64,000 nucleotides of DNA from NCBI GenBank assembly GCA_025210805.1, contig JAOAQX010000004.1, positions 1 through 64,000 of the forward strand. The letters are read 5' to 3'. A program made the translations under genes and the position numbers. Shown in pieces: positions 25,850 to 35,229 of this stretch. Every line of letters begins with the position of its first letter. The first letter of the stretch is position 1. Under the pieces are notes generated by a model. That model was not told the origin of the DNA, ran no database searches, and saw nothing but the letters and a program-made list of their open reading frames with translations. This stretch comes from Flavobacteriales bacterium (GTDB taxonomy: Bacteria > Bacteroidota > Bacteroidia > Flavobacteriales > CAJXXR01).

Positions 25850-27373
25850 TTAATGTTTTACCTCAAAATGGGTGAGGGTTTCAGATGACTTATTGTAGAG
25901 GTCAATAAGTTCTACTTCTATATTTCTATAAGAAGCATTTACTTCAAAATCTTCAATGATTTCTATTACGTCATGATGAATAAAGAGCGATTTGCTACCA
26001 TCGATAATTACTTTACTACTATCAGGGATATTTGTTAAAGACTTTAAGATAGAAGCTTTGTTCAAGAAAGTAACATCTTCAGCTAGAGTAATGGTAATTG
26101 TTTCACCTTTTTCACAATTTGTAATTGTGTAAGGTACTTTATAGTTGTTTCTTAATAAAATAAGAATTGAAACAGCAACACCCATTCCTATTCCCATTAA
26201 TAAGTCTGTTAAAACAATTCCAAGAATGGTGATAATAAATGGTAAAAATTGCTCAAAACCTTCTTTCCATAGCTTGATAAACAGTTGTGGTTTAGCTAAT
26301 TTATATCCTACGACTAATAGGATAGCAGCCAAAGCACTTAGTGGAATTTTATTGAGTAAATTTGGAATAGCAATTACACTTATTGCTAAGAAAACACCAT
26401 GAAGAATAGCCGAAAGTTTTGTTTTACCACCAGCTTGTTGGTTCGTAGATGATCTTACAATTACCTGTGTCACAGGAAGACCTCCAATAAGACCTGCTGT
26501 AACGTTTCCAATTCCTTGCGCAATCAATTCTCGATTCGTAGGAGTAATACGTTTTTGAGGATCTTGTTTGTCTGATGCTTCCACACACAATAAAGTTTCG
26601 ATACTCGCAACAATTGCAATTACAAAGGCGGTGAAAATTACATTATAATTAAAAATCTGAGAAAAATCAGGTGTTGTAAAATTACTTTTAAAAGCTTCAA
26701 AACTTTCTGGTACAGGTACTTCTACCATGTGTTTTCCTGGGATTGATGCAGCATCTTGCCCTAGAAAATACATCGCTAAAATAATTCCTGCAATAACCGC
26801 CATTAGAGGCCCTTGGATAATTTTGGTAAACTTCATTCCTTTCATAAACTTTGTTTCCCAAAGAAGAAGTAAAACCAAACCTACCACAGAAATAGTAAGA
26901 ATTGTAGGGTTAAGGTGATCAAACATCGTTATAAGCGGTTCAAAAATCCCTTCTCCTTTTCCTGGTTTGTAACCGAATGCCAAAGGAACTTGTTTCAAGA
27001 AAATAAGAATTCCAATTCCTGCAAGCATCCCATGAATAACAGAAGATGGAAAGAAATAGGCAATGATTCCAGCTTTGGCTACTCCAAGGATTATTTGAAT
27101 GATTCCTGCAAGAACCACAGCTACTAAGAAAATTTCGAATCCTCCTAAATCATTGATAGCAGTAAGTACAATAACCGCTAATCCTGCTGCTGGACCACTT
27201 ACTCCAAGTGGTGAGCCGCTAAAAGCTCCAACGACGATACCTCCAATGATTCCACTAATAAGTCCTGCAAAAAGAGGCGCTCCAGACGCCAAGGCAATCC
27301 CTAAACACAAGGGCATTGCTACTAGAAATACCACTATACTAGCTGGTAAATCTGATTGAATATGTTTAAACAA
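25850..27373 (-). CDS. SulP family anion transporter with STAS domain
   Basis: 507 residues: about 12-14 helices beginning with LPASIVVFLVAMPLCLGIALASGAP, the SulP opening motif, and a STAS domain from about residue 420 to the end (including SSKVIIDGSKSLFIHHD). Next to beta-carbonic anhydrase it is most likely a bicarbonate transporter of BicA type; sulfate is the alternative. The frame begins with TTG at 27373, with no ATG near the expected N-terminus (the first is at the MPLCLG codon), so TTG is the probable start. Confidence 0.88.
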   Translation of the reverse strand: MFKHIQSDLPASIVVFLVAMPLCLGIALASGAPLFAGLISGIIGGIVVGAFSGSPLGVSGPAAGLAVIVLTAINDLGGFEIFLVAVVLAGIIQIILGVAKAGIIAYFFPSSVIHGMLAGIGILIFLKQVPLAFGYKPGKGEGIFEPLITMFDHLNPTILTISVVGLVLLLLWETKFMKGMKFTKIIQGPLMAVIAGIILAMYFLGQDAASIPGKHMVEVPVPESFEAFKSNFTTPDFSQIFNYNVIFTAFVIAIVASIETLLCVEASDKQDPQKRITPTNRELIAQGIGNVTAGLIGGLPVTQVIVRSSTNQQAGGKTKLSAILHGVFLAISVIAIPNLLNKIPLSALAAILLVVGYKLAKPQLFIKLWKEGFEQFLPFIITILGIVLTDLLMGIGMGVAVSILILLRNNYKVPYTITNCEKGETITITLAEDVTFLNKASILKSLTNIPDSSKVIIDGSKSLFIHHDVIEIIEDFEVNASYRNIEVELIDLYNKSSETLTHFEVKH

Positions 27374-27528
27374 TTTGTTTTAGTTTTTTTAGTTAAGATT
27401 TTCGTCAACAATCATGTAATAATTAATGTACATCATTGATCGGAATAAAAATTTGGGATAGAGCATTGTCTATCAGTAAAAAGAGTATTTTGATTTTATC
27501 TTAGTGATCCAATCAAAAAAAAATAAAA

Positions 27529-27855
27529 CTATATAAAGTCTGGTGGGGGAATCACTATTTGATAAAATAGTTGAGAGTCGTTTTCTTTGTGCTTGGGGAA
27601 TTTTCTTTCTGAAAAAAAAGATTCAGTAAAAGAATACCCAAAAGGCTCTAAGATTTTGTCTAATTCCTTTTCTAACTCATCACCGTCTTCATGTTCTCCA
27701 GATTCTTCAACAGGTTCAGATGTACTGGTGGAATCATCAACGATTTCACAAAACTCTTCCGAAAACTCTAGAATAGGTTTTAACCCTTGTGTTGCTATGG
27801 CTAGCAAACAAAGAAGTGTTAACAGTTTTGCGGTATGTGAAAGGAGTTTGTTCAA
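27529..27855 (-). CDS. Small secreted or membrane-anchored acidic hypothetical protein
   Basis: About 108 residues if it starts at the TTG at 27855. An upstream TTG at 27882 falls inside a predicted -7 box and is unlikely to be in the transcript. A hydrophobic N-terminal segment (LLTLLCLLAIATQG) is followed by an acidic Ser/Glu-rich stretch (EEFCEIVDDSTSTSEPVEES) and a C-terminal IPPPDFI. It looks like a small exported protein; I do not recognise a family. An opposing frame on the plus strand over the same bases is taken as its shadow. Confidence 0.5.
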   Translation of the reverse strand: MNKLLSHTAKLLTLLCLLAIATQGLKPILEFSEEFCEIVDDSTSTSEPVEESGEHEDGDELEKELDKILEPFGYSFTESFFSERKFPKHKENDSQLFYQIVIPPPDFI

Positions 27856-27879
27856 AAAATATTTAATTTTCTTAGCTAA

Positions 27880-27910
27880 CAAAAATAATGAATATTTTCT
27901 GGAAAACGAA
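27880..27910 (-). promoter_or_regulatory. Predicted promoter of the small acidic protein
   Basis: Minus strand TTCG (27910-27907), 19 bases, TATTTTTG (27887-27880). The -7 box is a full match, the -33 has one mismatch. Confidence 0.4.
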
Positions 27911-28257
27911 CTGATGGCTTTCTTGGAAAGAAAGATTAAGCTATTTTAACATGAGTATTTTTCTAAGGGGATGAGTAAAATTTCGCTGTGATTTTATAAT
28001 CAAGGTTTAATGATGTATAAGCAGGACGCAATCCATAAGAGAACACCTGAAACGCCGTCCTTTATAAATATCAAAGTAAATTTAAGAATGATAATGAATA
28101 GCAAACAAAATATGAAATTTAAAAACATATAAACATCTGAATTTTAATCACTTGTTTGTTTTCATGAAGTTAAGGTTAAAAAACATCTAAAGCATCACAA
28201 TCTACAAGAAATGAAAAATGATTATATTCGTTTCCAATTTTGAAATAAAAAACTTTC
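27911..28257. other. Divergent intergenic region
   Basis: No gene seen. It contains AGGACG (about 28022) and CGTCCT (about 28056), which could pair as a 6-bp stem around a less AT-rich 28-base loop. A TATATTCG near 28222 may be the -7 box of the DUF349 gene. The remainder is AT-rich and featureless to me. Confidence 0.35.
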
Positions 28258-30075
28258 ATGGAAGAGCAAAATATTCCTGTCGGGCAGATGTCTGAAGATA
28301 ACAACAATAAAGTTGTGTTGACAAAAGAAGAGAAATTCAACAATTTTGTTGAATCAAACTGGAAAACTCCAGAAGAATTTTCGAATCGAGAAATCCTTGA
28401 AGCACTTAGAAAAATGAATTCTGAAGTGGCTTTGTCTTTTCAAAAGCCTATTTATGAAAAGGCTAATAATATTTTATCCGAAAGGATGAACAAGGCTAAA
28501 GAAGAAGCTTTTGAAAAATTTGTAGAAGATGGTGGGAAACCTGAGGAATTTAGGTTTCAGGATTTAGATTATCTTTCATACAGAGATCTTTATAAAAACT
28601 ACAAAAAGCAAAGAGAAACAGAAAGAGCTGCTTTTGAAAAAAATCTTCAAGATAACTTGGCTAAAAAGGAAGCTTTAATTGAGGAACTAAAAACTATTGT
28701 AGATAGCGGAGAAAATATCGCTTATGATACTTTTAAAAGAATCAACGAAGACTGGAAAGCTGCAGGTTGGGTTCCCCAAGAAAAATCTGAATATATCTTT
28801 AACACTTTTCATCATCATGCAAATCGTTTTTTCGATTTAATGAGTGTAAACAAAGACCTGCGAGATATTGAATTTAAGAGAAATTTGGAGATAAAAACAG
28901 CACTTTGTGAAAAAGCCGAAGCTCTTTTAGGAAAAGAAGATATCATTTCTGCAATAAATGAATTGCAAACCCTTCACCAAGAGTGGAAACAGAACAATGG
29001 TCCACTAGCAAGAGAGAGTAGAGAAGATATTTGGAATCGTTTTAGTGAAGCTACAAATAAGTTACACGATAAAAGAACAGCATATTACGAGCAACAAAAA
29101 GAGCAGTTTGATCTTAATTTCCAAAAGAAATTAGCCATTGTAGAAAAAGTGAAAAATATGGATTATGATGCCATTAGTTCACACCAAAAATGGCAAGATG
29201 CTATTAAAGTTTTAAACAGTTTTAGAGAAGAATATAAAACTACAGGAAGGGTTACTCAAGCTCAAAATGACGAAGCATGGGGACTTTTTAAAGAAGCTGT
29301 TCAAGAGTTTAATCGCAAGAAAAACAACTACTACAAGGACTTTAAGCAAAAACAAAAAGAGGCACTTGATATTAAATATGATTTACTCAAGAAAGCTGAA
29401 GAAATAAAAGATAGCCAAGATTGGCGAGCAACTTCCGAGAAGCTAAAATCTCTTCAAGTTCAATGGAAAAAAACACCAAGGCCACTATTGAAAGAAGCCG
29501 ATGATGTATGGGGGAAATTCCGTGCCGCTTGTAATCATTTCTTTAATAATATGACCGCTCACTATGATGCCCTAAAAGGAGACATGGTAGAGAATCTTAA
29601 AAACAAGGAAACGATTTTAGGAGAATTAGAAAACTTTAGCCTCAATACAGAAAACCCGTCTCAAGAGAATTTCACACTTTTAAAAGACTTCAATAAAAGG
29701 TGGAAAGATGCAGGGATGGTTTCAAGAGAAGATCATAAAAGAGTAGAAGGAGTTTTTAGATCTAAAATGGATACACTTTTTAGCCAATTAAGAATGGAAG
29801 AAAGTGAGAAGAGAGACATGATGTTTAAAATGAAAATAGACGCTTGGATTCAAGAAGATGATCAAAGAGCTATTTCAAAAGAGCGTCAATTCATCCGTAA
29901 AAAAATAGATGGTCTTAATAATGATATTAACAATTTTGAGAGAAATATGGAATGGTTCTCTGGAAAGTCATCTGAAAAGATGAAAAACGATATCCAAAAA
30001 AAGATTGATAAAGCCCGCGGGCAAATCAAACAGTACAGACAAAATCTTAAAATGCTCAACGAAATCGCTGAGTAA
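28258..30075 (+). CDS. DUF349 repeat protein
   Basis: 605 residues, almost wholly helical and charged, with at least five DUF349 repeats recognisable by W-K-x-x-G/R followed by an aromatic helix: NEDWKAAGWVPQ (about 165), HQEWKQNNGPLAR (about 242), REEYKTTGRVTQ (about 325), QVQWKKTPRPLLK (about 403) and NKRWKDAGMVSRE (about 482). The C-terminus is a predicted coiled coil (IDGLNNDINNFERNMEWF). Cytoplasmic, no signal peptide. Family members occur widely in Bacteroidota and Actinobacteria without an agreed function. A strong terminator follows. Confidence 0.88.
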   Translation: MEEQNIPVGQMSEDNNNKVVLTKEEKFNNFVESNWKTPEEFSNREILEALRKMNSEVALSFQKPIYEKANNILSERMNKAKEEAFEKFVEDGGKPEEFRFQDLDYLSYRDLYKNYKKQRETERAAFEKNLQDNLAKKEALIEELKTIVDSGENIAYDTFKRINEDWKAAGWVPQEKSEYIFNTFHHHANRFFDLMSVNKDLRDIEFKRNLEIKTALCEKAEALLGKEDIISAINELQTLHQEWKQNNGPLARESREDIWNRFSEATNKLHDKRTAYYEQQKEQFDLNFQKKLAIVEKVKNMDYDAISSHQKWQDAIKVLNSFREEYKTTGRVTQAQNDEAWGLFKEAVQEFNRKKNNYYKDFKQKQKEALDIKYDLLKKAEEIKDSQDWRATSEKLKSLQVQWKKTPRPLLKEADDVWGKFRAACNHFFNNMTAHYDALKGDMVENLKNKETILGELENFSLNTENPSQENFTLLKDFNKRWKDAGMVSREDHKRVEGVFRSKMDTLFSQLRMEESEKRDMMFKMKIDAWIQEDDQRAISKERQFIRKKIDGLNNDINNFERNMEWFSGKSSEKMKNDIQKKIDKARGQIKQYRQNLKMLNEIAE

Positions 30076-30097
30076 TTCCAAGAGATTATAAGAATGG

Positions 30098-30120
30098 AAA
30101 GGGCATTTTGCCCTTTTTTT
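30098..30120 (+). terminator. Terminator of the DUF349 gene
   Basis: 8-bp stem AAAGGGCA / TGCCCTTT (30098-30105 and 30109-30116) with a TTT loop and following T run. It rules out a start at 30108 for the next gene. Confidence 0.9.
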
Positions 30121-30131
30121 TGCAAAGCAAT

Positions 30132-30827
30132 ATGAACAAAGACACACAATTTTTTAAAACTACCATTGCTTGTGTACCGATGTATTCGGATCCCAATCAT
30201 AGAAGTGAAATGACTAATCAGTTAATATTTAATGAAATTGGTCATGTTCTAGAAGAGAAAGACGAATGGGCAAAAGTAAAATCACAGATAGATAAATATG
30301 TAGGATGGGTGCTAAAAGAGCAACTACAAATTATCGATCATAAGGACTTTATGAAAATTCAAAGCTTTACAGCGGTAAAAAGAACACATGATTTTCTTAC
30401 GCCTTTTGGTGCTTTTATTGAAGGGGACACACCTCCTGTGAAGAACCCGAATAAGCTGATTGATAAAGCATTTAGTTTTTTAAATGCTCCTTATCTTTGG
30501 GGTGGAAAAACGGTTTTTGGAATCGATTGTTCTGGTTTTGTGCAAATTGTGTATCGTATAGCAGGTTATAGTTTACCAAGAGATGCTTATCAACAGGAAG
30601 AGTTTGGAGAAATTATTACCTTTGGAGATCACAAAAAAGGAGATCTTGCTTACTTTGAAAATGAAGAAGGGAAAGTAACCCATGTAGGAATTCTTATTAG
30701 TGAAGACCGTATCCTTCATGCTTCTGGAAAAGTGAAGATTGATGCATTTTCTGAAGAAGGAATTTGGAGTGATAATCTCCAAAAACAAACGCATAAACTC
30801 AAGTCTATAAAGAGAATTATGCACTAA
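30132..30827 (+). CDS. NlpC/P60 (C40) peptidase with N-terminal SH3-like region
   Basis: 231 residues from ATG 30132. The N-terminal half (about 10-75) reads like bacterial SH3 repeats (IACVPMYSDPNHRSEM; EWAKVKSQIDKYVGWV). The C-terminal half is the NlpC/P60 fold with catalytic Cys in FGIDCSGFVQIVYR, His in VTHVGILIS and a third polar residue near HASG. Such enzymes cleave D-Glu/meso-DAP bonds in cell-wall peptides. No signal peptide is apparent, so it may work on recycled muropeptides in the cytoplasm, as YkfC does. gcvT follows after 24 bases. Confidence 0.85.
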   Translation: MNKDTQFFKTTIACVPMYSDPNHRSEMTNQLIFNEIGHVLEEKDEWAKVKSQIDKYVGWVLKEQLQIIDHKDFMKIQSFTAVKRTHDFLTPFGAFIEGDTPPVKNPNKLIDKAFSFLNAPYLWGGKTVFGIDCSGFVQIVYRIAGYSLPRDAYQQEEFGEIITFGDHKKGDLAYFENEEGKVTHVGILISEDRILHASGKVKIDAFSEEGIWSDNLQKQTHKLKSIKRIMH

Positions 30828-30851
30828 AAAAATAAGCCTTAAAAAAACAAC

Positions 30852-31937
30852 ATGAAAAATACAGCACTTAAAACAACACATGAGGCACTTGGTGCAAAAA
30901 TGGTGGATTTTGCAGGATATTATATGCCTGTTCAATACCAAGATGGAGTGAAAATAGAGCACGAAACAGTGAGAACGAAAGTAGGAGTTTTTGATGTTTC
31001 TCACATGGGTGAATTCCTCCTGAAAGGTGAAAATGCATTGGATTTAATCCAAAAAGTAACCACAAATGATGCTTCTAAGATAGCCATAGGACAAGCTCAG
31101 TATACTTGTATGCCTAACGAAGATGGAGGTATTGTGGATGACCTATTGGTTTACCGCCTAGAGGAAAATGAATATATGCTCGTGGTGAATGCCTCAAATA
31201 TAGAAAAAGATTGGAACTGGATTAGTAAATTCAATGATTTCAATGTGGAAATGACTGATATGTCTGAGGAAATGTCTCTTCTTGCAGTTCAAGGACCATT
31301 GGCAACTCAGGTGCTACAAAAACTTACCGAAGCAGATTTAGTTTCTATTAAATATTATCGTTTTTCTACCCAAAAATTTGCGGGGAAAGAAAATGTAATT
31401 CTTTCAGCTACAGGATACACAGGTGCAGGAGGTTTTGAAGTATATTTTAGAAACGAAGATGCCGAGGATATTTGGAATGCCATTTTTGAGGCGGGGAAAG
31501 AAGAAGGAATTAAGCCTATCGGACTGGCAGCTAGAGATACTTTGAGACTCGAAATGGGATTTTGTCTTTACGGAAATGATATAGATGATACAACTTCTCC
31601 TTTGGAAGCAGGACTAGGATGGATTACGAAGTTTACAAAGGATTTCGTGAATTCAGAGAATATAAAAAGACAAAAAGAAGAAGGAATTACGAAGAAATTA
31701 GTAGGATTTGAATTACTAGATCGAGGAATTCCAAGAAAAGATTACGAAATTGTGGATGCAGAAGGAAACTCAATAGGACGTGTAACATCTGGTACGATGT
31801 CGCCTTCGTTAAACAAAGCCATCGGACTAGGATATGTTACAAAAGAATTTTCGAAAGTAGATTCTGAAATCTTTATCCAAGTAAGAAAAAAAGCGCTTAA
31901 AGCGGTTGTTCGTAAACTTCCTTTTTACTCAAAATAA
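30852..31937 (+). CDS. gcvT: Glycine cleavage system T protein (aminomethyltransferase)
   Basis: Transfers the methylene group from the lipoyl-H protein to tetrahydrofolate and releases ammonia. 361 residues, normal length. The start [23 protein letters not shown] and the [11 protein letters not shown] and [14 protein letters not shown] blocks are characteristic; the Asp in the latter is the folate-site acid. No other gcv genes or glycine riboswitch are near, as is usual in this phylum where gcvT, gcvH and gcvP are dispersed. The ComB-like gene starts 4 bases after its stop. Confidence 0.96.
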   Translation: MKNTALKTTHEALGAKMVDFAGYYMPVQYQDGVKIEHETVRTKVGVFDVSHMGEFLLKGENALDLIQKVTTNDASKIAIGQAQYTCMPNEDGGIVDDLLVYRLEENEYMLVVNASNIEKDWNWISKFNDFNVEMTDMSEEMSLLAVQGPLATQVLQKLTEADLVSIKYYRFSTQKFAGKENVILSATGYTGAGGFEVYFRNEDAEDIWNAIFEAGKEEGIKPIGLAARDTLRLEMGFCLYGNDIDDTTSPLEAGLGWITKFTKDFVNSENIKRQKEEGITKKLVGFELLDRGIPRKDYEIVDAEGNSIGRVTSGTMSPSLNKAIGLGYVTKEFSKVDSEIFIQVRKKALKAVVRKLPFYSK

Positions 31938-31941
31938 ATTT

Positions 31942-32664
31942 ATGACAAACATTCAAATTTGTTTCTCGCCCGAATTATTTCCATTATTCTCAGATAGAAA
32001 AAGCATTGTAGTAGTGGTAGATGTTTTAAGGGCAACTACCACCATGTGTCATGCATTAGATGGCTGCGTAGAAAAACTTTTTCCTGTAGCTACCGTTGCC
32101 GAAGCAATGAACAAAAAAGACGAACTCAATGGTTCTGCTATTTATGCCGCTGAAAGAGATGGGAAAATTGTAAAAGGATTTGACTACGGAAATTCTCCTC
32201 AACCCTTTTTAGGTAAGGAGTTTAAGACCCAAAACATGGTGCTTACTACCACCAATGGTACGCGTATGATTAATATGGCAAAAAATGATCATGAAGTCAT
32301 CATAGGTTCATTTAGTAATATAACGGCAATAACTAATTACCTGAAAGATAGAAAGGAAGATGTGATCATCTGCTGTTCTGGTTGGAAAGGTAAATTTTGT
32401 ATAGAAGACACACTTTTTGCAGGTGCATTGGCAAAAAACTTATTAGAATCAAAAGAATTTGAACATAATTGTGACAGTGTTTTATCTTCTGTTGCTTTGT
32501 ATAACGATGCTGAAAGTGATTTGTATGGATACCTGGAAACTTCTTCACATAGAAAAAGATTAAAAGACCTTTCAATAGAAGAAGATGTGAAAATATGCGT
32601 TTCAAAAGATTTAACAAATGTAGTTCCAGTACTTAAAGGAGCTTATTTGGTGAATGGGAATTAG
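31942..32664 (+). CDS. 2-phosphosulfolactate phosphatase family (ComB-like)
   Basis: 240 residues from ATG 31942; the longer frame overlapping gcvT is rejected. Motifs VVVVDVLRATTTMCHALD (about 20-37), YAAERDGK, DYGNSPQPF, TTNGTRMI and CSGWKGKFCIEDTLFAG match the ComB fold. The named reaction is phosphate removal from 2-phosphosulfolactate in coenzyme M synthesis. Bacteria without coenzyme M also carry homologues, so the physiological substrate here is uncertain. It lies 4 bases after gcvT and ends before a terminator. Confidence 0.85.
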   Translation: MTNIQICFSPELFPLFSDRKSIVVVVDVLRATTTMCHALDGCVEKLFPVATVAEAMNKKDELNGSAIYAAERDGKIVKGFDYGNSPQPFLGKEFKTQNMVLTTTNGTRMINMAKNDHEVIIGSFSNITAITNYLKDRKEDVIICCSGWKGKFCIEDTLFAGALAKNLLESKEFEHNCDSVLSSVALYNDAESDLYGYLETSSHRKRLKDLSIEEDVKICVSKDLTNVVPVLKGAYLVNGN

Positions 32665-32700
32665 AACAATTATTTTCATTAAAAAATGAGCATAAAATAG

Positions 32701-32730
32701 AACCTTTTCTTGTTTAAGAAAGGGTTTTTT
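32701..32730 (+). terminator. Terminator after the gcvT/ComB-like unit
   Basis: 11-bp stem with one G-U pair, AACCTTTTCTT / AAGAAAGGGTT, loop GTTT, then T4 or more. Confidence 0.85.
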
Positions 32731-32777
32731 ATTCCCCCAATATTTCCGTAAATTAGACACAATCAAAAGAAAAAAAG

Positions 32778-33161
32778 ATGGCAAAAATAACTGGAATAGG
32801 AGGGGTGTTTTTTGTAGCTGAAGATCAAGCTAAATTAAAGGCTTGGTATAGAGATATTTTAGGAATACCTGTGAATGATTTTGGACATATGTTTCGTTGC
32901 GAAGATTCAGATGAATTTTGTATGCTACAATGGAGCATCTTTGAAAAAGAGACCAATTATTTAGAACCTTCTACAAAGAAAATGATGATCAATTATCGAG
33001 TAGATAATTTAGAAGAATTTATTGAAGAAATTAAGGCAAAAGGAGTAGAGCCCGTAGATGATATGTCTGTTTATCCTTATGGGAAATTTGTTCATTATAT
33101 GGATCCTGAAGGAAATAAGATAGAACTATGGGAGCCAAAAAATCCTGAGACTTTAGACTAA
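32778..33161 (+). CDS. VOC (glyoxalase/bleomycin-resistance) family protein
   Basis: 127 residues with two babbab halves: TGIGGVFFVAEDQAKLKAWYRDILGIP at the start and MINYRVDNLEEFIEEIKAKG in the second half, ending in YMDPEGNKIELWEP, a typical VOC closing strand with a metal-site Glu. The reaction is not predictable from sequence. It shares one base with the mnmD start (TAATG), indicating coupling. Confidence 0.85.
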   Translation: MAKITGIGGVFFVAEDQAKLKAWYRDILGIPVNDFGHMFRCEDSDEFCMLQWSIFEKETNYLEPSTKKMMINYRVDNLEEFIEEIKAKGVEPVDDMSVYPYGKFVHYMDPEGNKIELWEPKNPETLD

Positions 33162-33832
33162 TGAAAATAGAAACGATAACCACAGAGGATGGCTCTAGTT
33201 CATTTTTTGTTCCAGCCTTGGATGAAACCTATCATTCTGTACATGGAGCATGGAATGAAAGCTACCATGTTTTTATTAAAAATGGTTTTCACATAGTGCA
33301 AGAAACCACTCTGTCTATATTAGAAATAGGTTTTGGGACAGGGCTTAATGCTTTGCAGACTTCTTTAGAAGCACAGAAAAATCAAATTCCAGTGTCTTTT
33401 ACAACTTTAGAAAACTTTCCGATTCCAAAAGAATGGGTTGCTCAACTAAATTATGACCAAAAAGCCCAAGAATTTTACCAGTCAGAAAAGACCTATTTCC
33501 AAGAACTACATAATGCAAAATGGAATGAAACAGAAAATATTCATTCATTTTTTAAGCTTCAGAAAATAGAAGAAACAGTTCAAAATTGGCAAGTAATAGA
33601 AAAACATTTCAACTTGATTTATTTTGATGCTTTTGCGCCTAATAAACAAGAAGAAATGTGGACAGAGGAAATCTTTCAAAAAATGTTTGACAGCCTAAAA
33701 AATGGAGGTTTACTCACTACCTATTGTGCAAAAGGAAGCGTAAAAAGGATGCTCAAGTCTGTAGGTTTTCGTATCAAAAATGTACCAGGTCCTCCAGGAA
33801 AAAGAGAAATGACTTTGGCTTTTAAGGACTGA
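33161..33832 (+). CDS. mnmD: tRNA (5-methylaminomethyl-2-thiouridine)(34)-methyltransferase MnmD
   Basis: Methylates the wobble-uridine modification nm5s2U to mnm5s2U. 223 residues corresponding to the methyltransferase half of MnmC, without the FAD oxidase half. SAM motif LSILEIGFGTGLNAL, N-terminal DETYHSVHGAWNESYHVF, and the hallmark IYFDAFAPNKQEEMW with the C-terminal PGPPGKREM. Bacteroidota commonly have this stand-alone form. Overlaps the VOC gene by one base. Confidence 0.93.
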   Translation: MKIETITTEDGSSSFFVPALDETYHSVHGAWNESYHVFIKNGFHIVQETTLSILEIGFGTGLNALQTSLEAQKNQIPVSFTTLENFPIPKEWVAQLNYDQKAQEFYQSEKTYFQELHNAKWNETENIHSFFKLQKIEETVQNWQVIEKHFNLIYFDAFAPNKQEEMWTEEIFQKMFDSLKNGGLLTTYCAKGSVKRMLKSVGFRIKNVPGPPGKREMTLAFKD

Positions 33833-33962
33833 ATTGGAAACAGATATTATAGACCATTTATGGTGTTAATTTACTCACTGGTATAATGCCCGATACATTG
33901 CTGAAATTCATTTATGAATGTAGTGATATTGTGAGTGTTTTTAGTAAGTAACAAGTATTTAT

Positions 33963-34024
33963 CAAATAAACTTCAAAAGAATGTTGAATCCAATTGTTTG
34001 AATCCTTCTTTTGAAGTTTATTTG
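33963..34024. repeat. Perfect 19-bp inverted repeat between convergent genes
   Basis: Arms 33963-33981 and 34006-34024 (right arm TTCTTTTGAAGTTTATTTG) around a 24-base loop. It lies between mnmD (+) and the AAA ATPase (-). There is no clear T run, so it is either an unusual bidirectional terminator or a palindromic repeat element. Confidence 0.8.
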
Positions 34025-34102
34025 GTTAACATACAATATCTAGTGTGAATTTTCACACAAATGTGAAGATTGAATTCCAATTAGAAGAAACAGGATGTTT
34101 TA

Positions 34103-35191
34103 TTATTTATTGAAACCAACTAAGTTTTTTTTCTCACCAGTAAAATCCTTCTCTTGCGTATAAAATATTTCTGCAAGGGTCATTGCTTTACCTTGTTTTT
34201 TACTCCCAATATTATTTAAAAGTGCATCAGTTTTTTCAATAGATAATTTTTGAAAATCGTAATAAGCAATCATTCTTCCTTTTCTAAGAAGTGCTTTGTC
34301 TATTTTATCTATATCTGTATTAAAAGTACAAATAATCTTAAGACTAAGATAATCACTGAATAGCCCATCAGTAAGTTGAAGAATAGTAGAAACTACAGAG
34401 TTTTCGGGATTATTTTCCCTAGACATAATCACTTTTTCTGCATCTTCAATTATTAAAATAGAATCTTTTTGACTAATCAAGAAATTTATAAAGCTTGGGT
34501 TAAGGAGGTCTTTCACAAATTCATTTTGAACAAAAATGAATTTTTTTGTATCAAATTGATTCACCAAATTTTTTATATAAGATGTTTTACCTGTTCCAGG
34601 AAGTCCATGTAAAAGAATTAACCCAGCTTTTTCTTCATCGATAGATTTAGAGATTATTTGGTCTATCTCACTAAAATTATCATTAAACATTGTGTTTATA
34701 TCTAGAGATAGGGGCTGAGTTTCTATTTCTTCTGTAAAGAAACCATGTTCATTTTTAGAAAGCACTTTAAAACTGGCTTGTTTCATTTCATGGAATTCTT
34801 TTTGAATAGTAGTGATTTTTTCTAAAAACCACTTTTCTGAGGCTATATTTTGGGCATCATACCACATTTCTGTCGTTAATCTAGAATTATCATGATTGAT
34901 ATAAATGACTTCTGATTTTATTTCATTTACAAAAAGATAGTGATCTTTTGGTTTTTCAGATGAAAAATCTTCTATTTTCCATTCTTTTGATACCAGCTTA
35001 TATTCTTCAGAAAGGTTGAGTATTTCTAATGTTCGTTCTATATTTTCTTTTTTACATTTTAAATTGATACTAAAACGCATTCTAGAAGATACTTTGTTGA
35101 AAATATAAGGATAATACATTCCTTTTTCTAATTCTGAATATCCTTGAAAACATGCTAAAAGGTTTTCTTTTTGATTAGATTTCAATGTCAT
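34103..35191 (-). CDS. AAA+ ATPase (BCS1/spastin-like ATPase core)
   Basis: 362 residues. About 170 N-terminal residues are of unknown fold, followed by an AAA+ module: Walker A HGLPGTGKTSY, Walker B ILIIEDAEKVI, sensor 1 CTFNTDIDKID and arginine finger ALLRKGRM. The substrate or partner is unknown; AAA proteins of this kind remodel protein complexes. It lies apart from the Bat genes upstream (39 bases after DUF2752 it begins in the same direction), so it may be read from the same transcript. No signal peptide or membrane segment. Confidence 0.75.
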   Translation of the reverse strand: MTLKSNQKENLLACFQGYSELEKGMYYPYIFNKVSSRMRFSINLKCKKENIERTLEILNLSEEYKLVSKEWKIEDFSSEKPKDHYLFVNEIKSEVIYINHDNSRLTTEMWYDAQNIASEKWFLEKITTIQKEFHEMKQASFKVLSKNEHGFFTEEIETQPLSLDINTMFNDNFSEIDQIISKSIDEEKAGLILLHGLPGTGKTSYIKNLVNQFDTKKFIFVQNEFVKDLLNPSFINFLISQKDSILIIEDAEKVIMSRENNPENSVVSTILQLTDGLFSDYLSLKIICTFNTDIDKIDKALLRKGRMIAYYDFQKLSIEKTDALLNNIGSKKQGKAMTLAEIFYTQEKDFTGEKKNLVGFNK

Positions 35192-35229
35192 TTTTGTGGT
35201 TTTGTATATTAAAGTGATGAAAAAAAGAT

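Noticed and set aside
27587-27949. 120-codon plus-strand frame opposite the small acidic protein
   Set aside because: It has Ser/Asn/Lys-rich shadow composition, while the minus-strand frame has a hydrophobic export segment and a matching -7 box.
28015-28065. Possible small RNA with AGGACG/CGTCCT stem
   Set aside because: Only a 6-bp stem, no promoter or terminator signs that I could place.
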